A stretch of 5,786 nt of DNA, from NCBI GenBank assembly GCA_031255375.1, contig JAIRSP010000083.1:1-5786 (forward strand). The letters run 5' to 3'. The translations under genes were made by a program, and so were the position numbers. A model generated the notes under the pieces. The model saw only the letters and a program-made list of their open reading frames with translations. It did no database searches and was not told where the DNA came from. The stretch comes from Endomicrobium sp. (lineage in GTDB: Bacteria; Elusimicrobiota; Endomicrobiia; Endomicrobiales; Endomicrobiaceae). Of the stretch, positions 5,173 through 5,786 are shown one piece after another (position 1 is the stretch's first letter; every line of letters starts with the position of its first letter).

Positions 5173-5786
5173 ATGATAAATATGAAAAAATATTTTAAAA
5201 AATTACCAGAAAAATTGTTGGAGTACATAGATATATTACGTTTAACCGAATTATTAATAAAAGAATGTAATAACTGGGGCCAAAGTGAAATATGTGATAC
5301 GAACATAAAGATAAGCTCAGATGTAAGTAATAGAATTAGTCAATTTCCATCGCATGTTAAGTCTCAAATAATATTAAATAACATAAAACAAAAAGTTAAT
5401 TACTGCCAAAGATGTCAGTTATGGAAGAGCCGTTTAAATCCAGTTTTTGGCACAGGGATAATTAATGCAGATATAATGTTTGTCGGTGAAGCCCCGGGTT
5501 ACGACGAAGACCATAGAGGTGAACCATTTGTTGGAAAATCCGGCCAACTTTTAACAAAAATTATAGAGGCCATGAATTATAAAAGAGAAACTGTATATAT
5601 TTCGAATATAGTCAAATGTCATCCAATGATTGATCCACATAATCCAGAAAAAAGATCAAATGATAGGCCTCCAACAAATGTAGAAATGAAAGCATGTCTA
5701 CCATATCTAGATATGCAAATTGCAGTTATTAATCCGAAGATTATTGTTTCATTAGGCGGTTCATCAATTAAGGCTCTTACAAATGA
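5173..5786 (+). CDS. udg: Family 4 (iron-sulfur) uracil-DNA glycosylase, 3' truncated by window
   Basis: The enzyme removes uracil from DNA, starting base excision repair after cytosine deamination or dUMP incorporation. About 204 residues are present and the frame is open at the window end. After a divergent N-terminal extension of about 75 residues come CQRC (Cys78, Cys81), NPVFGTG, the catalytic-pocket block IMFVGEAPGYDED (GEAPG, 105-109), EPFVGKSGQLL, VYISNIVKCHP (Cys149), a longer loop DPHNPEKRSNDRPPT, MKAC (Cys175), PYL, and INPKIIVSLGG. The four cysteines match the 4Fe-4S ligands of family 4 enzymes. The later HxxxG-type substrate motif lies beyond the window. Two in-frame ATGs exist, 5173 and 5182, neither with a clear Shine-Dalgarno; the upstream one is chosen, and an in-frame stop at 5119-5121 limits further extension. 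It follows rpoZ by 59 bases with no terminator visible, in a position often held by coaBC in other bacteria. Confidence 0.95.
   Translation, partial: MINMKKYFKKLPEKLLEYIDILRLTELLIKECNNWGQSEICDTNIKISSDVSNRISQFPSHVKSQIILNNIKQKVNYCQRCQLWKSRLNPVFGTGIINADIMFVGEAPGYDEDHRGEPFVGKSGQLLTKIIEAMNYKRETVYISNIVKCHPMIDPHNPEKRSNDRPPTNVEMKACLPYLDMQIAVINPKIIVSLGGSSIKALTN

Noticed and set aside
1..5786. CRISPR arrays, insertion sequences, integrase sites or toxin-antitoxin genes
   Set aside because: No spaced direct repeats, terminal inverted repeats, transposase motifs or att-like duplication of the tRNA 3' end were seen in the window.
1..5786. Recoded UGA as tryptophan, considered because of the high AT content
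   Set aside because: Conserved tryptophans in ValRS and the other proteins are encoded by TGG and no in-frame TGA occurs in the genes, so the standard bacterial code suffices.

Overview
The window is a gene-dense, very AT-rich piece of a bacterial chromosome. Its genes use the standard bacterial code: UGA is not used as a sense codon, and all visible stops are TAA or TAG. It holds housekeeping genes rather than mobile or defence DNA. The strong A/T bias, frequent A8-A10 runs inside essential genes, tight packing and weak or absent Shine-Dalgarno sequences suggest a lineage with a reduced or reducing genome, such as a host-associated symbiont. The phylum cannot be fixed from sequence alone. 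The form of the uracil-DNA glycosylase and the overall style remind me of Elusimicrobia/Endomicrobia, but that is a weak inference.

Layout. At the left edge (1-93, + strand) is what looks like the last 30 codons of an unidentified gene, followed by a small hairpin. Convergent to it is a minus-strand DJ-1/PfpI-family gene (163-669). A 188-bp divergent spacer (670-857) separates it from a run of plus-strand genes: valS (858-3524), an RdgB-type XTP/dITP pyrophosphatase (3570-4175), a tRNA-Pro(UGG) gene (4166-4239), gmk (4307-4900), rpoZ (4919-5113), and a family 4 iron-sulfur uracil-DNA glycosylase that runs off the right end (5173-5786). No stretch longer than 300 bases is without a gene.

How the genes relate. 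The plus-strand genes lie 17 to 67 bases apart, or overlap, and could form one transcript. They cover translation (ValRS, tRNA-Pro), nucleotide supply and cleaning (Gmk, RdgB), transcription (omega) and DNA repair (Udg). RdgB removes deaminated purine nucleotides from the pool, and Udg removes uracil from DNA. Most notable structurally is that the end of rdgB overlaps the start of the tRNA-Pro gene by 10 bases: the rdgB stop codon is the tRNA's own U8-A9-G10. Cutting out the tRNA would therefore cut the message between rdgB and gmk. I found no convincing undescribed multi-gene system here.
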